Program-made: the position numbers and the translations under genes
Assembly: GCA_034437795.1 (NCBI GenBank)
Contig: DAOTTI010000248.1
Span: forward strand, 1-32,798
From: DAOTTI01 sp034437795
GTDB lineage: Bacteria; Chloroflexota; UBA11872; UBA12225
Reading direction: 5' to 3'
DNA: 32,798 bases
Notes under the pieces: model-generated
The model's input: only the letters and a program-made list of their open reading frames with translations
Told to the model about the DNA's origin: nothing
Database searches by the model: none
In this document: positions 23,765 through 31,184 of the stretch, piece after piece
Numbering within the stretch: the first letter of the stretch is position 1
Layout: every line of letters starts with the position of its first letter

Positions 23765-23841
23765 GCAAGTAGCGAGTGCCGAGTGCCGAGTAGCGAGTGG
23801 CGAGTGGCAAGTGGCGAGGGCCGAGTAGCGAGTAGTAAGCA
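23765..23841 (+). repeat. Heptamer tandem array, 11 units
   Basis: Eleven 7-nt units in perfect register with consensus SCGAGTR (for example GCGAGTG, CCGAGTA). The outer units are more diverged. It lies upstream of clpC. Short 7-nt tandem arrays of this kind are known from cyanobacteria as STRR sequences; no relation is claimed. Confidence 0.9.
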
Positions 23842-23844
23842 CTC

Positions 23845-23882
23845 CCTCCGCGTCTTCGCGTCCCCATGTTGGCGACGGGGCG
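23845..23882 (+). repeat. 38-nt dispersed repeat (family C), copy 2
   Basis: Begins CTCCGCGTC and ends GGCGACGGGGCGG; it matches 2076-2113 at 33 of 38 positions by eye, in the same orientation, almost 22 kb away. Confidence 0.75.
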
Positions 23883-23899
23883 GCGCCCCAAAGCCGCAC

Positions 23900-24122
23900 G
23901 GCCACGGCCGTCGTTCCCCCGCTCCGCGTCGGAGCGGGGGCGGCGGGGCCAAGCCGCACGGTAGGGCTGGGTCGGGCCGGGGTGCGGCGCGGACGCGACC
24001 GAAGGGGGTGAGGTCCCCCCGCTCCCGCACGCGGGAGCGGGGGCCAGGGGGTGAGGGCTGCCATCCCCTCTCGGCGCGGCCCCGCCCGACGGGGTGAGGT
24101 CCTTCCCCGCGTTGGAGCGGGG
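23900..24122 (+). repeat. Family B GC-rich palindromes, three copies
   Basis: CCCCCGCTCC-GCGTC-GGAGCGGGGG near 23915-23942, CCCCCGCTCCC-GCAC-GCGGGAGCGGGGG then CCAGGGGGTGAGG near 24015-24055, and a partial copy ending TTGGAGCGGGGGG near 24100-24122. All tails point to the right. Confidence 0.75.
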
Positions 24123-24144
24123 GGCAAAGGAGGGCGACGGCCGC

Positions 24145-25113
24145 TCAGGCCACCTGGCTCCGCGCGCCCACGGGCGGGACCGGCGCCGCGGCCGTGATGA
24201 TGCCGGGCAGGTGGCGCGCGAGGTAGCCAGGGGCAAACTGGAGCATGGTCTCCAGCAACGGATCGAGATGGCGGGCGGCGCGGTAGACCAGGTGGAAGGT
24301 GCGCGCCAGAGGCGGGGCGTCCAGCGGGACGACCCGCAGCGTGCCCAGCGCCACCTCCCGCTCGACCACCCAGGCGGAGAGAAAGGCGGCCCCCAGCCCG
24401 GCCTCCACCGCCTTCTTAATCGCCTCGTGTCCCCCCAGGCGCAATGCCGGCCGGAGGGTCACGCCCTGCCGCGCGGCCGCCCGCTCCACCACCTGCCACG
24501 ACGGCGATGGCCCGGCCAGGGCGACGAGCGGATGCTCCGCCACCCGCTCCAGCGGGAGGGGCGCCAGCGCGGCCGCAGGGAGCAGCGTCGACGACGGCGC
24601 GGCCACGAGCACGATCCGGTCGGGGCAGAGGGGCTGGCTGGCCAGGCGCCGGTCGCGCGGTGGCTCGCCGGTAATGCCCACGTCCACCGCCCCCGAGGCT
24701 ACCGCCTCGCACAGCTCGTCGCGCGGGGCTACGCGCAGTGAAAGCTCGGCGCCCGCGCGGGCGGTCCGGAAGGCGGAGACCAGCGGCGGCACCAGGTACA
24801 CGGCGCTGCCGCTAGCGCCAAGCACCAGCCGCCCCGCCTGGCCGTCCCGATACGCGGCAATGAAACGCTCCGCCTCCGCAGCCAGGCGCAGCATCTCCCG
24901 CGCGTACCTGGCTAGCTCCTCCCCCGCCCGCGTCGGCGCCACCTCGCCACCGGCCCGCTCCAGCAGGGGCGTGCCCAGCGCCTGCTCGAGGGAGCGAATG
25001 TGCTGGCTGGCGGCGGACTGGGTCATGAAAAGCGCCTGCGCCCCCCGCGTGAAGCTGCGATGCTCCAGCACCGAGACCAGCACCCGGAGCTGCTGAAGGG
25101 TCATCGACGACAT
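24145..25113 (-). CDS. LysR family transcriptional regulator
   Basis: A 322-residue regulator. The N-terminal winged HTH (LQQLRVLVSVLEHRSFTRGA then QALFMTQSAASQHIRSLEQA) carries the classic LysR signature. A linker helix follows (RAGEELARYAREMLRLAAEA). The two-lobed effector domain begins LVLGASGSAVYLVPPLVSAF and has GHEAIKKAVEAGLGAAFLSAW, a CysL/CbbR-like pattern. The effector is unknown. It is divergent from the sulfate-assimilation operon 640 nt away, so it is a reasonable candidate regulator (CysL/CysB role), though repeats lie between. No good Shine-Dalgarno sequence precedes the ATG; the ATG three codons in is an alternative. Confidence 0.92.
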   Translation of the reverse strand: MSSMTLQQLRVLVSVLEHRSFTRGAQALFMTQSAASQHIRSLEQALGTPLLERAGGEVAPTRAGEELARYAREMLRLAAEAERFIAAYRDGQAGRLVLGASGSAVYLVPPLVSAFRTARAGAELSLRVAPRDELCEAVASGAVDVGITGEPPRDRRLASQPLCPDRIVLVAAPSSTLLPAAALAPLPLERVAEHPLVALAGPSPSWQVVERAAARQGVTLRPALRLGGHEAIKKAVEAGLGAAFLSAWVVEREVALGTLRVVPLDAPPLARTFHLVYRAARHLDPLLETMLQFAPGYLARHLPGIITAAAPVPPVGARSQVA

Positions 25114-25142
25114 GGCTGCCGGCCCTGTCGGACTTTGCTGAC

Positions 25143-25158
25143 TAAGTGAGGCAACTTA
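25143..25158 (-). promoter_or_regulatory. Inverted repeat, candidate LysR operator
   Basis: TAAGT-GAGGCA-ACTTA is a perfect interrupted palindrome 29 nt upstream of the LysR start. It fits the position of an autoregulatory site. Confidence 0.5.
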
Positions 25159-25276
25159 CTTCACAATTCTCGCAGCATCAGTGTACGCGATCGCGCCCCA
25201 GCCGTCGAACCACCGTGCCTCACGGGGTACCGCCAGTCCTTCCAGATGGAACCCAATGGGGCGCCCTTGCGCTCCA

Positions 25277-25408
25277 TCTCCCTATGGGCGAGGGAGAGGG
25301 CTCCCTTGGTCTCCTCTCCCTGTGGGAGAGGGTTAGGGGGCCGCCGGGCCGGTGGAGCGAGCCGGGCCTGGCCCTTTCCCTGTGGGAGAGGGTTAGGGTG
25401 AGGGCTGC
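25277..25408 (+). repeat. Three family A palindromic repeats
   Basis: Copies at about 25277-25305, 25311-25340 (CCTCTCCC-TGT-GGGAGAGGGTTAGGG) and 25373-25408 (TTTCCC-TGT-GGGAGAGGGTTAGGG, tail TGAGGGCTGC). All have + orientation. This is the only group in a divergent spacer. Confidence 0.8.
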
Positions 25409-25652
25409 ACCATCTGCGAACACTGCATCCACCCCGCCTCCAGGCTTCGTGCTCATCATCTGCATCAGCCGCCGTAGCGCACCTCACCCCTGGGCCAGGG
25501 CCGCGCCTTACCAGGGACCTGCGGCCCCCGCCCCGACGCGGGGACGCAGGGGGAGCGCCGCCGCGCTCGCAGCCCTTCTAATCGCACCACGCTCCCATAA
25601 GTAGTCCCGCTTCTGAGTGCGCCACATCCCAGAAGCAAGCTCGCGTCCGCAG

Positions 25653-25698
25653 CGCTGGCATTAGGGGCGCTTCTCCCGGCAACCCTATGCCATCAGCG
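25653..25698 (+). promoter_or_regulatory. Long imperfect hairpin upstream of cysC-sat
   Basis: CGCTGGCATTAGGG pairs with CCCTATGC-CAT-CAGCG, about 13 bp with small bulges. The 16-nt loop ends GGCAA. It lies 55 nt before the operon start. It lacks the P1 and conserved core of a SAM-I riboswitch, so I call it only a structured leader or operator candidate. Confidence 0.4.
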
Positions 25699-25752
25699 AG
25701 AGCGCGTGCGCCGCGCTCCGTCCGCCCGTACTATTCTGGCGGGTAGTTTTGT

Positions 25753-27678
25753 ATGTCGCTCAACATTCTCAATAACTCCGCCCCGCGCGGCTTCACCATC
25801 TGGCTCACCGGCCTCTCCGGCGCGGGCAAGACGACGCTGGCGGAGCACCTGGCGCAGGCGCTGGCCGCGCGAGGCCGGCGTCCGGAAATCCTGGACGGAG
25901 ACGTGGTGCGTACCCACCTCAGCAAGGGGCTGGGGTTCTCCAGGGAAGACCGCGACACCAACATCCGGCGCATCGCCTTCGTCAGCAGCCTGGTCACCCG
26001 CCAGGGCGGCGTGGTGATCGTGGCCGCTATCTCCCCCTACCGCGACACGCGGGCCGAGGCCAGGCAGCTCATCCGCAGCGCCGGCGGCTTCGTCGAGGTC
26101 TACGTGCGCTGCCCCCTGGAAGAGTTGGTGCGCCGCGACGTGAAGGGGCTCTACGCCAGGGCCCTTCGCGGCGAGATCGCCAACTTCACCGGCGTCTCCG
26201 ACCCGTACGAAGAGCCCCAGGCCCCCGAGGTGATCGTGGACACGGACCGCGAGACAGTCGACGAGAGCGCCGCCAAGGTCTTGGCCTACCTCGACGCGCA
26301 CGGCTACCTCCCCTCTGCCGCGCCCAGCCGGCCGCTCGAGAGCCCTGCCTCCCCGGCCGTCGCCGCAGCCCTCGGCAGCGCCGGTAGGGCCGCCTCCAAC
26401 GGACACCTGGCGCTGTCCGCCCCGTCTCTCGCCGTCACGCCGGCCGGAGTGGAGCGCCCTCGCCTCTTCGCCGGCCTGGGCGAGCCCCATGGCGGCGTCC
26501 TGGTGCAGCGCCAGGCCCCGCCGGAGGTGGTGGCGGAGTGGGACGAGCGCATCCGCCGCGGCGCGGTGCCGGCGTACCGCGTGAGCGCCCGCGTGGCCTG
26601 CGACCTGGAGTTGCTGGCCAACGGGGGGTTCAGCCCGCTACAGGGCTTCCTGGGCCAGCGCGACTACCGCTCGGTGGTGCACGCCCTGCGCTTGACCAGC
26701 GGCCTGGTCTGGCCCATCCCCGTGGTCCTGGGCGTGGACGAGGCGGATGCCGCGCGCTGGCCGGAAGGGCAGGACCTGGCCCTGCTGGACGATGCCGGCC
26801 GCGCCTTGGCCGTGCTGCATGTGCAGGAAAAGTACCGCCTCTCCGACGCCGACGTGCGCACCGAGGCGCTGGAGGTCTATCGCACCGACGACGAGGCGCA
26901 CCCGGGGGTGCGGGCGCTCTATGCCCGTGGCCGTGTGCTCGTCGCCGGGCCAATCACCGGCCTGCACCGCGTGAGACGGGAGCCGGCCTTCGAGCCCTAC
27001 CGGCTCGACCCGGTAGAGACCCGCTGGGAGTTTGCCCAGCGCGGCTGGCGCAGCGTGGTCGGCTTCCAGACGCGCAACCCCGTGCATCGGGCCCACGAGT
27101 ATCTGCTGAAGACGGCCCTGGAGAGCGTGGACGGCCTGCTGCTCCACCCGCTGGTCGGCGAGACCAAGGATGACGATGTCCCCGCCGCGGTGCGCCTGCG
27201 CTGCTACGAGGCCCTGCTGGCCGGCTACTTCCCTGCCGATCGCGTATTGCTCTCGGTCCTGCCGGCGGCGATGCGCTACGCCGGGCCACGGGAGGCCGTC
27301 TTTCACGCCCTGATCCGCAAGAACTACGGCTGCACCCACTTCATCGTCGGGCGCGACCACGCCGGCGTCGGCAATTACTACGGCCCCTACGACGCCCAGC
27401 TCCTGTTGCAGGGGTTCTCGGAGGCGGAGCTAGGCATCCGGCCTATCTTCTTCGAGCACGCCTTCTACTGCACCGCCTGCGGCGGGATGGCCTCGGTCAA
27501 GACCTGTCCCCACGCGGCCGACCACCACGTCACGCTCTCCGGCACCAAGGTGCGCGCCCTGCTGGCCGAAGGCAAGGCCCCGCCGCCGGAGTTCTCACGC
27601 CCCGAGGTGGCGCGCGTACTGGTCGAAACCAGAAGTGAAAAAATACTGAAGAAGAAAAAAGGAGATATGAAGAATTGA
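25753..27678 (+). CDS. cysC-sat: Bifunctional APS kinase / ATP sulfurylase
   Basis: A 641-residue fusion. Residues 1-190 are APS kinase, with P-loop GLSGAGKTT (K26), DGDVVRTHLSKGLGFSREDR and the substrate segment ISPYRDTRAEAR. An Ala/Pro/Ser linker (about 190-235) joins it to ATP sulfurylase. That part has QTRNPVHRAHE (H445 and H448 of the HxxH nucleotidyltransferase motif), GRDHAGVG (around H536) and SGTKVR near the end. A Cys/His cluster (CTACGG...CPHAADHH) may bind zinc. The product makes APS from sulfate and ATP, then PAPS. The kinase-first order matches animal PAPS synthases. The C-terminus ends in an unusual Lys-rich tail encoded by AT-rich DNA. There is no clear Shine-Dalgarno sequence. 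It is the first gene of the sulfate operon. Confidence 0.95.
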   Translation: MSLNILNNSAPRGFTIWLTGLSGAGKTTLAEHLAQALAARGRRPEILDGDVVRTHLSKGLGFSREDRDTNIRRIAFVSSLVTRQGGVVIVAAISPYRDTRAEARQLIRSAGGFVEVYVRCPLEELVRRDVKGLYARALRGEIANFTGVSDPYEEPQAPEVIVDTDRETVDESAAKVLAYLDAHGYLPSAAPSRPLESPASPAVAAALGSAGRAASNGHLALSAPSLAVTPAGVERPRLFAGLGEPHGGVLVQRQAPPEVVAEWDERIRRGAVPAYRVSARVACDLELLANGGFSPLQGFLGQRDYRSVVHALRLTSGLVWPIPVVLGVDEADAARWPEGQDLALLDDAGRALAVLHVQEKYRLSDADVRTEALEVYRTDDEAHPGVRALYARGRVLVAGPITGLHRVRREPAFEPYRLDPVETRWEFAQRGWRSVVGFQTRNPVHRAHEYLLKTALESVDGLLLHPLVGETKDDDVPAAVRLRCYEALLAGYFPADRVLLSVLPAAMRYAGPREAVFHALIRKNYGCTHFIVGRDHAGVGNYYGPYDAQLLLQGFSEAELGIRPIFFEHAFYCTACGGMASVKTCPHAADHHVTLSGTKVRALLAEGKAPPPEFSRPEVARVLVETRSEKILKKKKGDMKN

Positions 27679-27710
27679 AGATGGCCTAGCATCGCCGTAC
27701 TCAATTCTTC
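27669..27710 (+). terminator. Inverted repeat at the sat 3' end, possible attenuator
   Basis: GAAGAATTGA (27669-27678) pairs perfectly with TCAATTCTTC (27701-27710) across a 22-nt loop. A T-rich run (CTTTTTC) follows about 8 nt later. The left arm contains the sat stop codon. The AT-richness contrasts with the surroundings. It could reduce readthrough into the sulfite reductase gene. Confidence 0.5.
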
Positions 27711-27758
27711 CTACTTGCTTTTTCATTTGTCATGCTTCCTGGAGGGTATTGCGCAGCC

Positions 27759-29468
27759 ATGTCCATGCCGGCACCGGGGCAGCCAGACGGCGCCCCGCCA
27801 CCGTTGAAAGAGGCCCCGGCCTGGGACCTGGTACTCAAGCGGAACTTCGTGGAGCGCCTCAAGCGCGAGAAGTTCCCCCTGGAGATCCGCGACGAGCTGC
27901 CTCGCCTGATCGACGAGGGCTATGAGCGCATCTCCGAAGAAGACGTGGTCCGGCTCCAATGGTGGGGCCTGTACCACGATAAGCCCAAGGTGGGCACCTT
28001 CATGATGCGCATCAAGATCGCCGGCGGCCGGCTCACCCCCCAGCAGCTGCGGGCCATTGGCCAGATCGCCAATCGCTACGGCAAGGGCTACGGCGAGCTG
28101 AGCACGCGCCAGAACGTGCAGCTCCATCACCTGGAGCTCAAGCACCTGCCGGACGTGTTCGCCACCCTGGAGGCCAACGGCCTGACCACCGCCGGGGGCT
28201 GCGGCGACACCGTGCGCAATATCACCAGCTGCCCCGTCTCCGGCATCGATCAGGAGGAGCTGTTCGACGCCTCCCCCACCCTCCGTGACGCGGCGGCCTT
28301 CTTCTACGGCAACCGTGAGTACAGCGACCTGCCCCGCAAGCACAAGATCACCATCGCCTGCTGCCCCTACCAGTGCAACCTGCCGGAGATGCACTGCATC
28401 GCCCTCATCGGCGCCATCCACGAGGGCCAGGAGGGCTTTGCCGTGCGCATCGGCGGCGGGCTCTCCACCGCGCCTCGCATCTCCAAGGACATGGAGGTCT
28501 TCGTCCCGCGAGACGAGGCGCTCCCCCTCCTACGGGCCATTCTCGACCTCTGGAAGGCGGACACGCGCTACCGTGTCTCGCGCGTCAAGGCCCGCTTCAA
28601 GTTCATGGTGGACGACTACGGGCCGGAGCGCATCCGCGAACTGGTGGAAGAACGCCTGGGTAAGCGCCTGCCCCGCGTCAAGGCCCCCCAGTCCATCGGC
28701 TACACCGACCACCTGATGGCGCACCCGCAGCGCCAGCCCGGCTACTCCTACGTCGGCTTCCCCGCCCACCTGGGCTGGATGAATGGCGACCAGATGCAGG
28801 CCATCGCCGACCTGGTGGAGTCCTTTGGGGGCGACGTCCGCATCACACGCCAGCAGAACTTCATCGTCGGCCACATTCCCAACGAGCGCCTGGACGAGGT
28901 GATCGACAGGATGGCCGCGCTGGGCTATCCGCTGGACGTCAACCGCCTGCGGGGCTCGTCCATCGGCTGCACCGGCGAGCCGTTCTGCAACTACGCCGTG
29001 ACGGAGACCAAGTATCGCCTCAAGCAGCTGGTGGAGCACCTGGAGCAGGCGTTTGGGCGCGACGTAGAGGGCCTGCGCCTGCAGCTCGACGGCTGCCCGC
29101 ACTCCTGCGGCCAGCACTGGCTGGGGGACATCGGCATCCAGGGCACCACCGCCCGCGAGCGCGGGCCGGATGGGGCCAAGCAGCAGGCCTACGACATCTA
29201 CCTGCGCGGCGGCATCGGCGCGCGGGCGACCATCGGCACGCCCCTCATCCGGCGCGTGCCCTCGGAGACGCTGCACCTCTACGTGGAGCGCCTCTACCGC
29301 GCCTATCTCGACGAGCGTGCCCGCGGCCACGCCGGCGACGACTTCAAGGCCTTCTGCGACCGGCACACCGACGCCGAGCTCTTCGCCTTCTCCGGCGCCG
29401 GCCCCGAGCACGCCCCGCGGGAGCTGGCGGCGGAGCTGGCTCGCCCAACGGCGGCCATGGCCGGCTGA
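27759..29468 (+). CDS. Siroheme sulfite reductase (ferredoxin-type nitrite/sulfite reductase family)
   Basis: About 569 residues. The siroheme-[4Fe-4S] ligands are C404 and C410 in GCTGEPFC and C446 and C450 in DGCPHSCGQHW, the C-x5-C and C-x3-C pattern of the family. Two ferredoxin-like half domains are visible (GKGYGELSTRQNVQLHHLEL; GGDVRITRQQNFIVGHI), each with conserved Arg residues for substrate. It reduces sulfite to sulfide with six electrons, probably from ferredoxin. Nitrite reductases share the fold, but its place between sat and cysH argues for sulfite. The start at 27759 was preferred because GGAGGG lies 12 nt upstream and within the extension from 27732. Confidence 0.9.
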   Translation: MSMPAPGQPDGAPPPLKEAPAWDLVLKRNFVERLKREKFPLEIRDELPRLIDEGYERISEEDVVRLQWWGLYHDKPKVGTFMMRIKIAGGRLTPQQLRAIGQIANRYGKGYGELSTRQNVQLHHLELKHLPDVFATLEANGLTTAGGCGDTVRNITSCPVSGIDQEELFDASPTLRDAAAFFYGNREYSDLPRKHKITIACCPYQCNLPEMHCIALIGAIHEGQEGFAVRIGGGLSTAPRISKDMEVFVPRDEALPLLRAILDLWKADTRYRVSRVKARFKFMVDDYGPERIRELVEERLGKRLPRVKAPQSIGYTDHLMAHPQRQPGYSYVGFPAHLGWMNGDQMQAIADLVESFGGDVRITRQQNFIVGHIPNERLDEVIDRMAALGYPLDVNRLRGSSIGCTGEPFCNYAVTETKYRLKQLVEHLEQAFGRDVEGLRLQLDGCPHSCGQHWLGDIGIQGTTARERGPDGAKQQAYDIYLRGGIGARATIGTPLIRRVPSETLHLYVERLYRAYLDERARGHAGDDFKAFCDRHTDAELFAFSGAGPEHAPRELAAELARPTAAMAG

Positions 29469-29524
29469 AGAACGGATCCCCTGTCCCCAGGCGGCAGGCC
29501 CCGTACCACTAGTACTCCGCCACG

Positions 29525-29635
29525 GTGATCCTGCTGGATGCGGGCCAGATTGCGGAGCTCAGCAGAAACACCGTGGCCAGGTACGAGCGCCACGAGGCAC
29601 GAATGACGGCAGCAACTAATGACGGCAACAACTGA
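29525..29635 (+). pseudogene. Possible remnant of an XRE-type HTH protein
   Basis: A 36-codon frame reads IAELSRNTVARYERHEAR, which looks like the recognition helix region of a Cro/CI-family HTH (usual pattern SRNTVSRYERGE). It has no room for a full domain and no good start site. It lies in the 186-nt gap between the sulfite reductase and cysH. It may be a relic, or a chance match. Confidence 0.35.
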
Positions 29636-29654
29636 CTGAAGGACGGACACAGAC

Positions 29655-30467
29655 GTGGTGATCGCGGAGCGCATCGACGAGCGGGTCATCTTCGACGACT
29701 TCGAGGCCGGTCAGCTGGCCGTCGAGCTAGATGACAAGGAGCCCCAGGAGGTCATCGCCTGGGCGCTAGAGACCTTCGGCCGGCGCGTCTCGATCTGCAC
29801 CAGCTTCCAGCTCGACGGCATGGCCATCCTGGACATGGCCTGGCGCATCGATCCCAAGGTCCGCGTGTTTACCGTGGACACGGGGCGCCTCCCGCAGGAG
29901 ACCTATGACTTCATGGAGCAGGTGCGCGAGCGCTACGGCATCGACATCGACGTCTACCTGCCGGATACCCGTGAGGTGGAGGTGATGGTCAGGCGCCACG
30001 GCGTGAACCTCTTCTACCGCGCCGTCCCCCTGCGCCTGACCTGCTGCGACATCCGTAAGGTGCGCCCGTTGCGCCGCGCCCTGGCCGACCTGGACGCCTG
30101 GATCACCGGGCTCCGGCGCGACCAATGGGCCAGCCGCGCCAACATCCGCAAGGTGGAGCTAGACCACGACCACGGCGGGATCATGAAGGTCAATCCCCTG
30201 GCCGACTGGACGGAAGCGGAGGTGCTCGACTACCTCAAGGAGCACGACGTGCCCCTCCACCCGCTGTACAGCCGCGGCTACCGCACCATCTCCTGCGCGC
30301 CGTGCACGCGCCCCGTAGCCGATGGCGAGGACCCCCGCGCCGGGCGCTGGTGGTGGGAGGTCAACGCCCCCAAGGAGTGCGGCATGCATTGCTCCCTCGA
30401 GACCGGCGGCTTCGAGCACGAGCTGGAGGCCATCCTCGGCGAAGCCCACGGCGCCGAGCACCGCTAG
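29655..30467 (+). CDS. cysH: Phosphoadenylyl-sulfate / adenylyl-sulfate reductase (iron-sulfur type)
   Basis: A 270-residue thiol-dependent reductase that releases sulfite from APS or PAPS. The nucleotide-binding part has SICTSFQLDGMAIL, VFTVDTGRLPQET and the substrate-binding segment ITGLRRDQWASRA. The CC pair (C130, C131) in LTCCDIRKVRPL and the CxxC pair (C214, C217) in SCAPCTRP are the [4Fe-4S] ligands of APS-type enzymes. The catalytic Cys is in KECGMHC (C242). Classical PAPS-only reductases lack the cluster ligands. Translation starts at GTG; AAGGA lies upstream. It is the last gene of the sulfate operon. Confidence 0.93.
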   Translation: MVIAERIDERVIFDDFEAGQLAVELDDKEPQEVIAWALETFGRRVSICTSFQLDGMAILDMAWRIDPKVRVFTVDTGRLPQETYDFMEQVRERYGIDIDVYLPDTREVEVMVRRHGVNLFYRAVPLRLTCCDIRKVRPLRRALADLDAWITGLRRDQWASRANIRKVELDHDHGGIMKVNPLADWTEAEVLDYLKEHDVPLHPLYSRGYRTISCAPCTRPVADGEDPRAGRWWWEVNAPKECGMHCSLETGGFEHELEAILGEAHGAEHR

Positions 30468-30481
30468 CCCCGATTCTCCAT

Positions 30482-30597
30482 GGCCTGCGAGAAGTCCCCT
30501 TTCCCTCTGGGAGATGTACCTCAGTCCTCTCTCCCCGAGGGTGAGGGTGAGGGCTCCTTTACTTCCCTCTCCCAGAGGGAGAGGGTGAGGGCGCCGC
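30482..30597 (+). repeat. Three family A palindromic repeats
   Basis: A diverged copy at 30482-30520 (GGCCTGCGAGAAGTCCCC flank), a partial copy at 30533-30556 (GGGTGAGGGCTCC) and a good copy at 30563-30597 (CCCTCTCCC-AGA-GGGAGAGGGTGAGGG). All have + orientation, after the sulfate operon. Confidence 0.8.
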
Positions 30598-30676
30598 TCA
30601 TAAGCAAATTCCAGTCGATCAAGCGCCGGCCGGCGCGCACACGGCGCATGCATGATGGCGCATGACGGAGGTCACG

Positions 30677-31135
30677 ATGGCCGTAACGCTCACGTCTGAA
30701 GAGCAGGAACTCGTCCTGGAGGAGGTCCGCGCCTTCGGCGCCGTCCTCCAGGAAGCCGGCGAGGAGGCCCGTTACCGCGCGCTCGCCGAAGCCGTCGAGC
30801 GCGGTGAGGTGCCCGATGACGCGCTTGGGCTGCTGGGGCAGATCCTCGGGATCGGCCTGCAGACCGGCCGCATCCGAAAGCTGCATCGCGCCTCCGGCGA
30901 GCAGGCCCTCCTGCGCGTCTTTGCCAGGACGCCGGCCGGCGCCGCCCACCATCGCGCCCTGGCCGAGCTGAACCGGGCCCTCGAGCAACTGGCCGGGCAG
31001 CGCATCGAAGCGGTGCGCGCCACCGCCCGCGTGCCCGGCAGCTATCTGCTCCTGATCAGCACCGAGGACTGCGAGCTAACGCTCCGCTTCACGCCCGACG
31101 AGGCCGGCGTCGAAAGCGTGGCCGTCGGCGTGTAG
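30677..31135 (+). CDS. Hypothetical protein (152 aa)
   Basis: The ATG at 30677 has GGAGG with a 5-nt gap; the upstream in-frame ATG (30662) lacks a site. The N-terminal half is helical and acidic (TSEEQELVLEEVRAFGAVLQ), with a short Gly-rich turn (GLLGQILGIGLQTGRIRKLH). The C-terminal half looks like beta strands (RIEAVRATARVPGSYLLLIS; CELTLRF; VESVAVGV). No recognised family or catalytic motif, and no signal peptide. It is convergent with the CpaE-like gene across only 49 nt. Base composition matches neighbours, and I consider it a real gene. Confidence 0.75.
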   Translation: MAVTLTSEEQELVLEEVRAFGAVLQEAGEEARYRALAEAVERGEVPDDALGLLGQILGIGLQTGRIRKLHRASGEQALLRVFARTPAGAAHHRALAELNRALEQLAGQRIEAVRATARVPGSYLLLISTEDCELTLRFTPDEAGVESVAVGV

Positions 31136-31184
31136 CCGGCGTCTACTCTCAATGAACCGTGAACCTTGATCCTTTGCACCTCGT

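Larger units (their letters stand above)
23680..24144. other. 465-nt repeat-filled spacer
   Basis: It lies between the LysR gene (3' end) and clpC (5' end). It holds the clpC -10 box, the heptamer array, a family C copy and three family B palindromes. No credible gene; frames here translate the repeats. Confidence 0.7.
25114..25752. other. 639-nt divergent spacer between LysR and sulfate operon
   Basis: It holds the TAAGT/ACTTA operator candidate, three family A repeats (25277-25408), a long imperfect hairpin (25653-25698) and a TACTAT at 25729 that may be the operon's -10. No gene is supported. Confidence 0.6.

Noticed and set aside
25640..25750. SAM-I riboswitch upstream of the sulfate operon
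   Set aside because: A GGCAACC-like stretch exists, but the conserved P1 stem, the GAGGGA segment and the downstream core are not found.
27759..29468. Assimilatory nitrite reductase
   Set aside because: The fold cannot separate nitrite from sulfite, but the position between ATP sulfurylase and CysH supports sulfite; the amt gene is too distant to argue for nitrogen.
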